Shown piece by piece: positions 1 through 7,283 of a stretch of 14,576 nt of DNA. Source of the DNA: Chryseosolibacter sp036402075 (GTDB taxonomy: Bacteria; Bacteroidota; Bacteroidia; Cytophagales; Cyclobacteriaceae). The position numbers and the translations under genes are program-made. The number at the start of each line of letters is the position of its first letter. Position 1 is the first letter of the stretch. The notes beneath the pieces are model-generated. The model had not been told where the DNA came from and did not search any database. It was given only the letters and a program-made list of their open reading frames with translations. The DNA lies in contig DASWTP010000266.1 in the NCBI GenBank assembly GCA_036402075.1, forward strand, positions 1 through 14,576, given 5' to 3'.

Positions 1-1940
1 CGGATAATTGCCTGCCCAATATTTCCTCTTCTGCGGAGCGTGCGGTTGCTCTCATCATAAAACTGTACCTCTCCAATGCGATTGTTGTAGTTCAGGTAAA
101 AGACACTGACGTCATAATTGTAGAAGCTCGTCTGGTCACTCCGTACGCCCAGGTCAAGTGAGTAGCCTTTTTCATCCCGGATATTCGGATCGATGATAGA
201 CGAGGGATTTGAGATTCGCATATCGCTAAACGTGATGGAGCGGTAATTTTGCGAAAGGTTCGAATAAATGTCAACGAAGACCGTTGGCTTGTAGCTGAAC
301 CCGACCCCCGCCAGTACAAAGCTTCGCCCGTTCTCCCGCTGCTCTTCCGTTCGGGTGATGTCGATGATATTACCTGCGAGGTCTTTATAAATCGTACCAT
401 AGTAGCCATCGGCCCGCGTATGAATGTACTCAAACCGAAGTCCTGGCGTAACCGAAAACTTCTCTGTCAGGTAAAAGATATTTTCAACAAAGGCCGAAGC
501 GTTCCGGTTAGGAAATTCATAGTCGTAGGTAATGAGCTGGTCTGGGTTGACGAAGCTAAAGTCTGCATCCGCTCCGGTGCTACCTAATCCCTGTTTGCTT
601 TGATTGTAGCCGTGATAGTAGCGCCCGCCCACCAGGAGCACTGATTGGGCGCTTCCGATGGCATAGCGGTTGAGATAGCGCGCTTCCATTCCCCAATTTC
701 GAAAATCACCAGTAATGAGATCGCGTTCGCTGTTGTCATCCACGGTAGCCACACGGTTCGGGCGGAATCCTAGCGAATAGCGTGACGCATAAAGTCCGAA
801 TATGCGAACATTGAGATCGCTTGAGGATGTCAGCTTCTGGCTGAAGTGGAGCGCGAAAAGGTTCCAGTTTATCTTAAACCAGTTGCGGCTTCGGTTTGAT
901 TGCCTGGGATCCTGCGCGTACATCGCATCGGTGAGTCCGCCTGGTTGTTGCGCGAGGTAATCGGTGTGCGTAATATCAACACTCACTGAAGCCGAATTGC
1001 TCACCTGATAATTCACATTGGCAAAAGCATTAACGTTGTCGAACTTTGAATTAGGTCTCCATCCGTCACCGGTTTTGTATTGGCCGAAGGCATAGTAGCT
1101 CACTTTTCCGACTGTACCACCAGCGCTTGCAAAAGCGTTGTAAAAACCAAAGGAACCTAGCGTTTGTCGCAACGTCAGCTCCAACTTCTTGTCTGCGGGT
1201 GGTGTTTTCATTATGAAGTTGACCAGGCCACCGAACTGCGTACCGTATTGGAGCGATGCCGCCCCGCGCACAATTTGAATCTTGCCGACACCTTCCACGG
1301 GAGGTGTATAATAGCTTTCCGGATACCCAAGCGCGTCTGCACTTATATCGTAACCGTTCTGCCGTACGTTGAAATTGGATGTACGGTTGGGATCGAGTCC
1401 GCGGCCTCCGATGCTGAGCTGGAGACCAGCTCCATCATTCTCCCAGATGTTCAACCCCGGAATGCGTGAATAAACTTGCCGCGCGTTGTTAGTGGCGAGG
1501 TTCGCTACGAGCTGCTCGGGAATGATCACCTCCGATTTTTTTCCTTCATAGATTCCAAAATTTTCAACAGCCCGCATGCGTGTGAGCCCAAAGTCTGTCT
1601 GCGTCTCGGTGATCACAACCTCTTCCAGGTTTTGCTCGGTGGACTCGAGCTTTATACGCACAAACTCATCCCGGCCAGCAATCAAAACATTTACGCTTCG
1701 GTATCGGAACACGGGATTCGTGACATGAAGGGTGTGTTTTCCATTTGAAACATCTTCAAAGACAAAGCGCCCCTTGCTGTCGGTGGTTGCCATCCGGGTG
1801 TCGCTGTCGAGATAAACGACACATTCTTTCACCGCAGCGCTGTCGGCCAGAGACGTGACCACGCCAGTAAGCCGGAACTGGGCTAACGCGGTTGAGGACA
1901 CCAGCAAAAAAAGTAGAGCACTAAAACCCTTTAATGTCAT
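1..1940 (-). CDS. FecA-like TonB-dependent receptor, 3' end missing
   Basis: This is an outer-membrane receptor of the ferric-dicitrate (FecA-like) TonB-dependent family. It would import a ferric chelate or similar ligand using energy from TonB/ExbBD. The ATG at 1940 gives a clear signal peptide (MTLKGFSALLFLLVSS, then a cleavage site near ALAQ). About 646 codons are present before the window edge, so the rest of the barrel is missing. Residues about 22-105 form a carboxypeptidase-regulatory-like domain (SKGRFVFEDV). A plug follows at about 110-250 with GGRGLDPNR, RQNGYDISADALGYPESYY and VEGVGKIQIVRGAASLQYGTQFGGLVNF, which are characteristic of FecA-type plugs. The remainder is barrel sequence with alternating aromatic strands. 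The start lies 20 bp inside the end of the HTTM gene, so the two are probably translationally coupled. The ligand is inferred from family resemblance and the imelysin neighbour, and another metal chelate is possible. Confidence 0.92.
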   Translation of the reverse strand, partial: MTLKGFSALLFLLVSSTALAQFRLTGVVTSLADSAAVKECVVYLDSDTRMATTDSKGRFVFEDVSNGKHTLHVTNPVFRYRSVNVLIAGRDEFVRIKLESTEQNLEEVVITETQTDFGLTRMRAVENFGIYEGKKSEVIIPEQLVANLATNNARQVYSRIPGLNIWENDGAGLQLSIGGRGLDPNRTSNFNVRQNGYDISADALGYPESYYTPPVEGVGKIQIVRGAASLQYGTQFGGLVNFIMKTPPADKKLELTLRQTLGSFGFYNAFASAGGTVGKVSYYAFGQYKTGDGWRPNSKFDNVNAFANVNYQVSNSASVSVDITHTDYLAQQPGGLTDAMYAQDPRQSNRSRNWFKINWNLFALHFSQKLTSSSDLNVRIFGLYASRYSLGFRPNRVATVDDNSERDLITGDFRNWGMEARYLNRYAIGSAQSVLLVGGRYYHGYNQSKQGLGSTGADADFSFVNPDQLITYDYEFPNRNASAFVENIFYLTEKFSVTPGLRFEYIHTRADGYYGTIYKDLAGNIIDITRTEEQRENGRSFVLAGVGFSYKPTVFVDIYSNLSQNYRSITFSDMRISNPSSIIDPNIRDEKGYSLDLGVRSDQTSFYNYDVSVFYLNYNNRIGEVQFYDESNRTLRRRGNIGQAII

Positions 1941-3258
1941 TGTCGAATGGTAAAATCCAGGATTTATGGCTGAAGGAATCTTTTTCACGAGCCAGATTGG
2001 TTGACGGATCAATCAGTGGTTTGCCCAGGCGGCCATTGAGCACAACATACGAATCGACATACACTTCCGGAGAATCGAAACCATGTTTGCTATAGTGATC
2101 CCGCAGCATGTGCGCATAGGTCAGGATCATGTCGGGCTGGGTAGCCATCATCTTTTCCTGCAAAGGTGTAAGGAATTGTGAGTTCTCAGCAACGACCTGC
2201 CGGCCTGTCCTGTCTTTCACAATGAATTGTGCGTTGCCGGCCTTCTCCATTAGCATCACCCGCCACGAGAATCGATAGCCTTCTTCTGTCCAGAACAATT
2301 CGCCCGGATAGGCCAGGTACCGAAATGGTGTGATCAGTTGAAAAGCAAAGAAAAGTGAGAGCAAAGCGATCACCGCATAGTTCTGCGTTGGTTTGGTGGC
2401 CCTTATGCTTGCAGACGCATTTTGTCTCCATTGCAAAAGTCGCCTGATCGGGAAAAGGATCTTCTCGTGCACTTTTGGCGAGAAAAAAATAAGCGCTGTA
2501 ACAATCATGATGTAGGGAAACATTCCGATCGGAAAGAGCATGGCGGTTAACACATGAAAGATTACAACTGCACCATAGGCGAACACCCGGGTCGGGCTAT
2601 ACAAGAGGAGAAACGGAATGGTGAGATCGTAAAGGCAGCCTGCCCAGCTGAACGCATATGCAGTCCATGTTTTGTTGAAAATGAATCCAATCAGCGGGAG
2701 ATCATTTTTGGCCGGGAGCCAGATCCTTAGTGGTTGCGCATGCAGGAGCCATTCGCTGTTGACCTTAGCCAGACCTGCAAAGAAATACACAAGGCAGACG
2801 AGAAGCTTGACTGAATCGAGTTGCCATTGAAAGATGTCTCCATGGGTTCTGGTGCGATAGGCGTCCAGCGAGAAGCTTCGATGGGCCGGAAGAAAAATGA
2901 GCAGCAGGCACATCATGCTCACAAAATAATAGTGATTCAGATACGTGCTCTTGTCAATGAGTTCAATATAGGTGAAGCTCGCGAATAGCGTTACGATGGA
3001 GACGCGGTAGAAGAAACCTAAAGCCACGAAAAGCGCGGATAATCCGCAGATTGCAAAAAGCAGGTACGAGAACTCGCCAGGTGGCACTATGAATTCAAAG
3101 CCATAGAACGGGAAGAAATGTTTTGGGGCGACATACAAGTCATGGATCCAACCCTTCGCCCAAAACCGGATAACACCAGCAAAGATCAACAAACCGAACG
3201 CGATCCTGAACGTTGCCAGGGGCGCAGCCGAAGTGGTTCGTTGAAAGTAGCTTTGCAT
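1921..3258 (-). CDS. HTTM / vitamin K-dependent gamma-carboxylase homologue
   Basis: This 445-residue polytopic membrane protein matches human gamma-glutamyl carboxylase (GGCX) along most of its length, judged from memory of the GGCX sequence. In order: LIDKSTYLNHYYF (about 100-112; GGCX LLDKTSWNNHSYL, with His160 matched by H109), YFFAGLAKVNSEW (158-170; catalytic Lys218 matched by K165), FHVLTAMLFPIGMFPYIM (234-251; His287 region matched by H235), and a C-terminal extracytoplasmic part with SWRVML (331-336), YVDSYVVLNGR (400-410) and KSWILPFDND (432-441). Known family chemistry is reduced vitamin K-dependent Glu carboxylation with quinone epoxidation, but carboxylation by bacterial relatives is not established. 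Bacteroidota make menaquinone, so a cofactor is plausible. The gene starts 10 bp after the imelysin-like gene and overlaps the receptor gene by 20 bp. The membrane topology and the substrate are inferred. Confidence 0.93.
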   Translation of the reverse strand: MQSYFQRTTSAAPLATFRIAFGLLIFAGVIRFWAKGWIHDLYVAPKHFFPFYGFEFIVPPGEFSYLLFAICGLSALFVALGFFYRVSIVTLFASFTYIELIDKSTYLNHYYFVSMMCLLLIFLPAHRSFSLDAYRTRTHGDIFQWQLDSVKLLVCLVYFFAGLAKVNSEWLLHAQPLRIWLPAKNDLPLIGFIFNKTWTAYAFSWAGCLYDLTIPFLLLYSPTRVFAYGAVVIFHVLTAMLFPIGMFPYIMIVTALIFFSPKVHEKILFPIRRLLQWRQNASASIRATKPTQNYAVIALLSLFFAFQLITPFRYLAYPGELFWTEEGYRFSWRVMLMEKAGNAQFIVKDRTGRQVVAENSQFLTPLQEKMMATQPDMILTYAHMLRDHYSKHGFDSPEVYVDSYVVLNGRLGKPLIDPSTNLAREKDSFSHKSWILPFDNDIKGF

Positions 3259-3268
3259 AGATCAAGAA

Positions 3269-4405
3269 TTAATCTCCGTCATTATCGGTATACGTGATCG
3301 TGATGCTCATGGCAGAAGTCATGTCAACCTTTAACAGCCGCACTTGCTTTTGCATCGCGGCATAAATGTCGAGCATCGCCTGGTTATTGGTTTGAACCTG
3401 GTCGTAAAGGCTTGGCGACAGCGCATTAAGACTAGTGATGATTGTTCCAAACTGGCCATTAATGATGGTGCTGAGCAGCGTTCCAGTTCCTGCATCCTTT
3501 GCTTCAAGCGCATCCAGGTAGGCTGCAAATGACGGACCGGCTTGCCCTGTTGTGACATTTTTGCCAGCAAAGAAATCGGCCGCAGCCTGATTTGCATTGA
3601 TGGCGAGCTGCTTCGAAATATCGCGCTTATAAAATGCCTCGACCGTTTCAGGGTGCGGAACGCCAGCACTTGCGATCGTGGCCCCGGAAGGAATGCCAAT
3701 CTTTCCCGAGCGGATGAATCGCTCAAAGTGAAGAACGTACGCGTTCACCACCAGTCCGAATGAAGATCCAATGTCCAGGCCTGTCTTCGAAATAAACGTC
3801 TCGCGATAGGTGCCATTCCATTCAGTGATGACTGTGGTCAGGAGGCTGTTCATGCGTGATACGAGTCTCGTAATGTACGCTGTACGCTTTTGACCTTCCG
3901 TACTGTTCGTATAAAATGCAAGCACGGCCGCCTCGTCTGTCCCTACGCCAAAGAGCAAATAGTCAAGTGCAGGGAATCCTTGTCGCGCATAGGATGCAGG
4001 CAGATCAAGCGTTGCAGCAGGATCATTGATGTTTGAGGCAATTCCATTCACATCAGCCGGATAGATATTAAAAAAGTTGCGCAGCGTTTGGCGATCGGCC
4101 GGACCAAATTCAAAGAGCTCCACTTTTTGCCATTCAAGATATGCCTCCTGCCATGCGGAGCGAAATTCTGCCAGCGTAGCGGGTGAAGGTGACGCGGTAA
4201 ACGCAGCCGACTTTGCAGCCATCACGTCAAACTTCGTTTTGAAGTTGGCATACGATGGTTTGATGATGTTGTCGACCCAATGCGTCAAAATTGCCTCACG
4301 GTCTTTAGCGTTGTCTGTTGGCGATGGCTCACTTCCGTTTCCGCCACAGGCAACGAGTAATAGCGATGAAATTGCAATGGCCAATAATTTCTTCAAACGG
4401 TTCAT
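3269..4405 (-). CDS. Imelysin-like lipoprotein with altered GxHxxE motif
   Basis: This is a 378-residue lipoprotein of the imelysin/peptidase M75 family, whose members are periplasmic or surface helical-bundle proteins linked to iron uptake. The ATG at 4405 was preferred over an upstream in-frame start at 4444 because it gives a compact lipoprotein signal (MNRLKKLLAIAISSLLLVAC, Cys20). The N-terminal half holds the family-typical AWQEAYLEWQKVELFEFGP (about 84-102). The position of the family motif GxHxxE reads GFPALD (143-148), within QGFPALDYLLFG, so the presumed metal-ligand His and Glu are Pro and Asp. The second half (about 220-330) resembles a second helical bundle. The C-terminus is acidic (TYTDNDGD). 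It lies between the DUF4856 gene and the VKGC homologue in one operon. A binding or scaffold role is more likely than catalysis. Confidence 0.88.
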   Translation of the reverse strand: MNRLKKLLAIAISSLLLVACGGNGSEPSPTDNAKDREAILTHWVDNIIKPSYANFKTKFDVMAAKSAAFTASPSPATLAEFRSAWQEAYLEWQKVELFEFGPADRQTLRNFFNIYPADVNGIASNINDPAATLDLPASYARQGFPALDYLLFGVGTDEAAVLAFYTNSTEGQKRTAYITRLVSRMNSLLTTVITEWNGTYRETFISKTGLDIGSSFGLVVNAYVLHFERFIRSGKIGIPSGATIASAGVPHPETVEAFYKRDISKQLAINANQAAADFFAGKNVTTGQAGPSFAAYLDALEAKDAGTGTLLSTIINGQFGTIITSLNALSPSLYDQVQTNNQAMLDIYAAMQKQVRLLKVDMTSAMSITITYTDNDGD

Positions 4406-4478
4406 ATTCAAAAATGATAAATGGACTGACAGTGTTGCTGTCAATACATTCCTTTCTATATTCTTTTAATGTGACTTT

Positions 4479-4634
4479 TTACAAACTAAACTTTGCACGG
4501 ATGGCGTCAGCCACGGTATTTATTTTGGTCGTGTTGATGTCCCAGAAACCATTCGTAGACCCTACCAGTGTGTTCATCAGGTTGTCCGAGAACGCTGCAT
4601 CAGCGCCATGCATTTCTGCAAACCGAAGGGACTA
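4479..4634 (-). pseudogene. Detached C-terminal end of the DUF4856 gene
   Basis: This stretch follows directly, in the same frame, the TAG that ends the DUF4856 reading frame. It encodes SLRFAEMHGADAAF, then about 36 more residues including NGFWDI and ending AKFSL before a TAA. A C-terminal tail of this type is expected in intact family members, so the whole gene would be 391 codons (5654 to 4479). A single base change from TAT or TAC to TAG explains the break, and no frameshift is needed. It is either a recent nonsense mutation, a strain polymorphism or an assembly error. Two other genes in the window (VKGC homologue and haloperoxidase) end normally in TAG, which argues against TAG being read as sense in this organism. 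Confidence 0.8.
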
Positions 4635-5654
4635 AATAAAACCAAGACCTTCACCGATATCATGTGCACGGGCAGCATCGGTTGTACGGGTCTTCCATTT
4701 TTCAAGGTAGCCCACTGCTGCGTTCGCGATGGCTTTCTCGAACTGAGTGCGAATAAACTCTGCCTGTGCTTCGAGCTCTGCTTTGTCGTTGTTTACAATC
4801 GCTGCACGTCCTTTGAGGAACGCTGGATAAATGTTTGCGTAATTCGCTTTGTTGTATTCCCAGATGTATGCGCCTGCGCCAAACTCAGTTGTGTTACGTG
4901 CAGCATCGGTAGCGCCTTGCAGGTAAATCGGGTTTAGCGTGAGCAATCCGTAGGCTACGTCCCAGTTGTGCTCAAGTGCCGTGTAATTCTGGTCACCAAC
5001 GGTTGTATAATTGTCGGCATCCAGGCCTTCATCCATCAGAACGTTTCCAATGTAGTCAAGCTGCAACGCCCCGATCAACCCTTTTTGAATTACCTGGGCA
5101 AGCTCGATTCCCTTCGCATCCACGAGATACGATCCAAGTTTTCCCGCCTGGCCAACCGTTGCTGTTGCGTTAACGGAATTGCTTGCTACATCTATTTGAT
5201 CAAAGTAACTCTCGATTTTTGTGCGGACGGCTTCTGCTTCGCTTGATGAAAGTGATGAGGCAACCGCGTTTCTCAATTGCAGACCTGAATTGTTTAGCTC
5301 TGACCCCACAACCGAGATGGTTGATGTAGAAATATCTGTGAACGGATTCCCGGTGTTTGAAAAGAGGTTTTTGAGCTTTGCGGCATCAATGTGAGCATTT
5401 GCCGATACCGATGAGGTTGAATAATAATTTAGCGCCTGGAACATCTTGTGACGCTGGTTGCCTTCCGTAAACTTCACCGTGCTGGCTCCGCTGGCGTCTG
5501 TGAACACATCTGCATAAACGGTCGAAGGCGTCAGTGTGCTGTAGTCGAACTTTGCCCGCAGGTTCGGCTTGCCGTTGTCGTCATCATCGCATGCAATTGC
5601 TGCGAGTGAGAGGCCAGCGATCAGGGCAGTTTTCAGGTTGAAGTAGGCTTTCAT
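4632..5654 (-). CDS. DUF4856-type lipoprotein, cut short by in-frame TAG
   Basis: First gene of the left operon, encoding 340 residues. The ATG at 5654 gives a lipoprotein signal peptide (MKAYFNLKTALIAGLSLAAIAC, Cys22) followed by an acidic DDDD stretch. An upstream in-frame start at 5684 is less likely. I recognise the DUF4856 pattern: KFDYSTLTPSTVY (35-47), GNQRHKMFQALNYY (65-78), LEHNWDVAYGLLTLNP (227-242) and AHDIGEGLGFI (330-340). The family is a Bacteroidota lipoprotein of unknown function, often encoded beside imelysin-like proteins. The frame stops at TAG (4632-4634), but coding continues in the same frame for 50 more codons to a TAA at 4479. Family members usually read GFIYSLRF at this point, so the TAG replaces a Tyr codon. 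The protein may therefore be truncated, or the TAG may be a sequence error. The DUF4856 assignment is from memory of the family. Confidence 0.85.
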   Translation of the reverse strand: MKAYFNLKTALIAGLSLAAIACDDDDNGKPNLRAKFDYSTLTPSTVYADVFTDASGASTVKFTEGNQRHKMFQALNYYSTSSVSANAHIDAAKLKNLFSNTGNPFTDISTSTISVVGSELNNSGLQLRNAVASSLSSSEAEAVRTKIESYFDQIDVASNSVNATATVGQAGKLGSYLVDAKGIELAQVIQKGLIGALQLDYIGNVLMDEGLDADNYTTVGDQNYTALEHNWDVAYGLLTLNPIYLQGATDAARNTTEFGAGAYIWEYNKANYANIYPAFLKGRAAIVNNDKAELEAQAEFIRTQFEKAIANAAVGYLEKWKTRTTDAARAHDIGEGLGFI

Positions 5655-5681
5655 TTCAAGGATGTTGTTTAATTCCGGTTG

Positions 5682-5710
5682 CAAATATATTTATTTAGAT
5701 TAATTCAAAA
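5682..5710 (-). promoter_or_regulatory. Bacteroidota-type promoter of the DUF4856-imelysin-VKGC-receptor operon
   Basis: Read on the minus strand, TATATTTG (5689-5682) matches the Bacteroidota -7 consensus TAnnTTTG. TTTTG (5710-5706) sits 16 bp upstream and fits a -33 TTTG/TTG element, although the spacing is a little short. Transcription would begin near 5675, leaving a leader of about 20 nt before the ATG at 5654. The surrounding AT-richness contrasts with the flanking coding DNA. It is the only such element I see before the four-gene operon. Confidence 0.5.
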
Positions 5711-5714
5711 TAGA

Positions 5715-5735
5715 TTTGTTTAGAATCTTTACAAA
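5715..5735. promoter_or_regulatory. Operator-like 21-bp palindrome upstream of the operon
   Basis: The 21-bp element has half-sites TTTGTTTAGA and TCTTTACAAA around a central A, and 8 of 10 positions pair in dyad symmetry (TTTGTnnAGA-N-TCTnnACAAA). It lies 5 bp upstream of the proposed -33 element. A second TTTAGA, inside an imperfect palindrome, occurs 25 bp closer to the gene (5694-5699), between the -33 and -7 elements. The length and symmetry fit a dimeric repressor such as a Fur-family protein, which would suit an iron operon, but the sequence does not identify the regulator. Confidence 0.4.
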
Positions 5736-6090
5736 TAAGAACTAACCTATTGATATGCAACCGTTTAATTCGGAACGACTCAGCCAAAAGGCCACCTTCA
5801 ACGATGTCATTTGTATCTTTCAGACCATTGCCTAGGCAGGTCTTTGACACGCTCCAACCCGATTTTTTCTCCGCTCCTGCCCAACATCTATTGACTGAAT
5901 CCTATGTTGAAAGAAGTGCAGAGGGATGGCCGCGAACGATGTGACCCTCGGGATGGTGTCTGAACTCATCAGCAACGCATCAACCTCCCAAACTCAAGTC
6001 CCTCATCTATAATTGGCCTGATTGCGCGACCGGGCACACGGGTTTTGGCATCGCACTTGCTCGATTTCCACGTCAATAAAACCCTGAACA
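5736..6090. other. Intergenic stretch with no convincing gene
   Basis: This stretch separates the divergently transcribed left operon (minus) and the small lipoprotein gene (plus). Both strands carry only short open frames with atypical composition. The best is a 47-codon plus-strand frame from ATG at 5804 to TGA at 5945, which has no signal peptide, no clear family match and no fitting start signal. No tRNA, riboswitch or strong terminator could be recognised. A promoter for the plus-strand gene should lie at its right end, but I could not pick out a TAnnTTTG box there. Confidence 0.5.
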
Positions 6091-6423
6091 ATGAAAACTT
6101 TATACACCCTGGTGCTTTGCCTTGCACTGACATCTTGCTGGCAGGAAGATCTTGATCCGTCAGACTACGATTTTCGTGGAAGCTGGGACTCATCGAAGTA
6201 TGCTATCCAGATTTTTATGAATGGATCTGCTACCCTTGACATCCGCAACCGCGGACGCCTTGAAGGCTTTGTGAAAATCAAAGGCGATAAAATGATTTTC
6301 ACCAGCGAAAACGAGCATGACGAGATTGGCTACAAGCGACTAGACATCGACCAGCGCCCGACTACTGACGCAAATGGCGTCACTTATATGGTGCTCGAGG
6401 GACACACGTTGATAAAGCAATAA
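6091..6423 (+). CDS. Small lipoprotein of unknown function
   Basis: This 110-residue protein is the only plus-strand gene in the window. It starts with a good lipoprotein signal peptide, MKTLYTLVLCLALTSC, with the lipobox LTSC placing the lipidated Cys at 16. The mature part is short, acidic and rich in alternating polar and hydrophobic residues (GSWDSSKYAIQIFMNGSATL, then GFVKIKGDKMIFTSE). That suggests a small beta-sheet fold, perhaps a lipocalin-like or partial barrel domain. I do not recognise a family. It converges on the DUF1080 gene with 77 bp between the two stop codons, so it is not part of either operon. The signal peptide and coding-like composition make it likely to be real. Confidence 0.72.
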   Translation: MKTLYTLVLCLALTSCWQEDLDPSDYDFRGSWDSSKYAIQIFMNGSATLDIRNRGRLEGFVKIKGDKMIFTSENEHDEIGYKRLDIDQRPTTDANGVTYMVLEGHTLIKQ

Positions 6424-6500
6424 ACCTTATGCACTGAACAGTAAAGGTGGGAGTTGTAATACAATAAAGAGCTTGTTCGGACGCGGGCCGAGCACCCGAA

Positions 6501-7283
6501 TCAGCGAAGTTGTTTCAACCTGATGTTTCGAAAATCGATCGGCTGACCTTCGCTCTGGAGTGCGATGTATCCTGAGCGCAAGGGTCTGCCGGGTTGCCAT
6601 ACTGCTTCGTCAAATCCTGTAACAACGCCACCTCCCATGGTTGGATGCGTATATTGAAGTACTGTGTCACCATTGATCATATGTGTGATCAGCGAATCAG
6701 CGATCACAATTAACTCCGCTTTTACCCACTGGTCGGCAGGAAAAGTCTTGGACGAAGAATTCAAGCAGTGACCATCATACAGTTTACCGTTGTATTCAAT
6801 ATCTGTTCCAGGTGAGCACATGTTTCCAGTTGGGCGCGGGTTACCGTCACCAAGATCCGCGAGAAATTGCATCTCAACTGAAATTGGCCAGTTCTGTTCT
6901 TTTGGCATCGACCGCGGATCCTGTGAATGAAACATTACTCCGCTGTTGAGAAGCGTGTAGTCGGGCGCTCCAGGCTGCAATTTTCCGGTGAAACGATATT
7001 CAAGACTCAAATGAAAACGTGAAAATGGCGTCTTGTAATACAGATGGCCGAAACGATCGTTGAACTCACCGTAGTTGTCATAGCGGACCTGGATCATGTT
7101 GTCGCTAACACGGAACGTATTGTCAAAATTGTCGCCAGGTTCATAGTGATGTATTTTTACGATCCAGTCATTTATATCTTTTCCATTAAACAGATCAATC
7201 CATTCATCGTTTTTTCGCTGCATGTCTTTGCAGCTTTGAAAAATTACCAGCAGGAAAAGGAATACTACGATGCTATTCTTCAT
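6501..7283 (-). CDS. DUF1080 (3-keto-disaccharide hydrolase-like) lipoprotein
   Basis: This 260-residue lipoprotein (signal to FQSC, Cys18) belongs to the DUF1080 family, now named 3-keto-disaccharide hydrolase, with a concanavalin-like beta-jelly-roll fold. Members act on sugars or 3-keto-glycosides in the periplasm or at the surface. Visible family features are the opening WIDLFNGKDINDW (28-40), SGVMFHSQDP (114-123), the acidic-residue strand SVEMQFL (135-141), GNMCSPGT (153-160), a DQWVKAELIV strand (184-193) and the closing RSGYIALQSEGQPIDFRNIRL (236-256). The length is typical of a single-domain member. Its ATG overlaps the TGA of the preceding VCBS gene (ATGA, 7280-7283), so translation is likely coupled. 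It is the last gene of the SusD-led operon. The precise substrate cannot be read from the sequence. Confidence 0.9.
   Translation of the reverse strand: MKNSIVVFLFLLVIFQSCKDMQRKNDEWIDLFNGKDINDWIVKIHHYEPGDNFDNTFRVSDNMIQVRYDNYGEFNDRFGHLYYKTPFSRFHLSLEYRFTGKLQPGAPDYTLLNSGVMFHSQDPRSMPKEQNWPISVEMQFLADLGDGNPRPTGNMCSPGTDIEYNGKLYDGHCLNSSSKTFPADQWVKAELIVIADSLITHMINGDTVLQYTHPTMGGGVVTGFDEAVWQPGRPLRSGYIALQSEGQPIDFRNIRLKQLR

Noticed and set aside
4479..4631. Reading this stretch as an ordinary intergenic region or as part of a plus-strand gene (open frames at 4318-4635 and 4608-4937).
   Set aside because: The minus-strand frame continues the DUF4856 protein in phase with family-like sequence; the plus-strand frames are antisense to real genes and lack start signals or domains.
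4632..4634. TAG read as an amino acid (recoded amber codon) in the DUF4856 gene.
   Set aside because: The VKGC homologue and the haloperoxidase in the same window both terminate at TAG at their expected ends, and no recoding signal is evident.
5804..5944. Short plus-strand frame (MSFVSFRPLPRQVF..., 47 codons) with faint resemblance to the start of a 3-methyladenine DNA glycosylase (an LPRxxF opening, a later AxxLL).
   Set aside because: The resemblance covers only a few residues, the frame ends at TGA before any catalytic motif, and no continuation of the family was found in the other two frames downstream.
6476..6500. Possible hairpin TTCGG...CCGAA between the convergent lipoprotein and DUF1080 genes, as a bidirectional terminator.
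   Set aside because: The outer stem is only 5 bp with a 15-nt interior and no T-tract on either side, so it is not distinguishable from chance.
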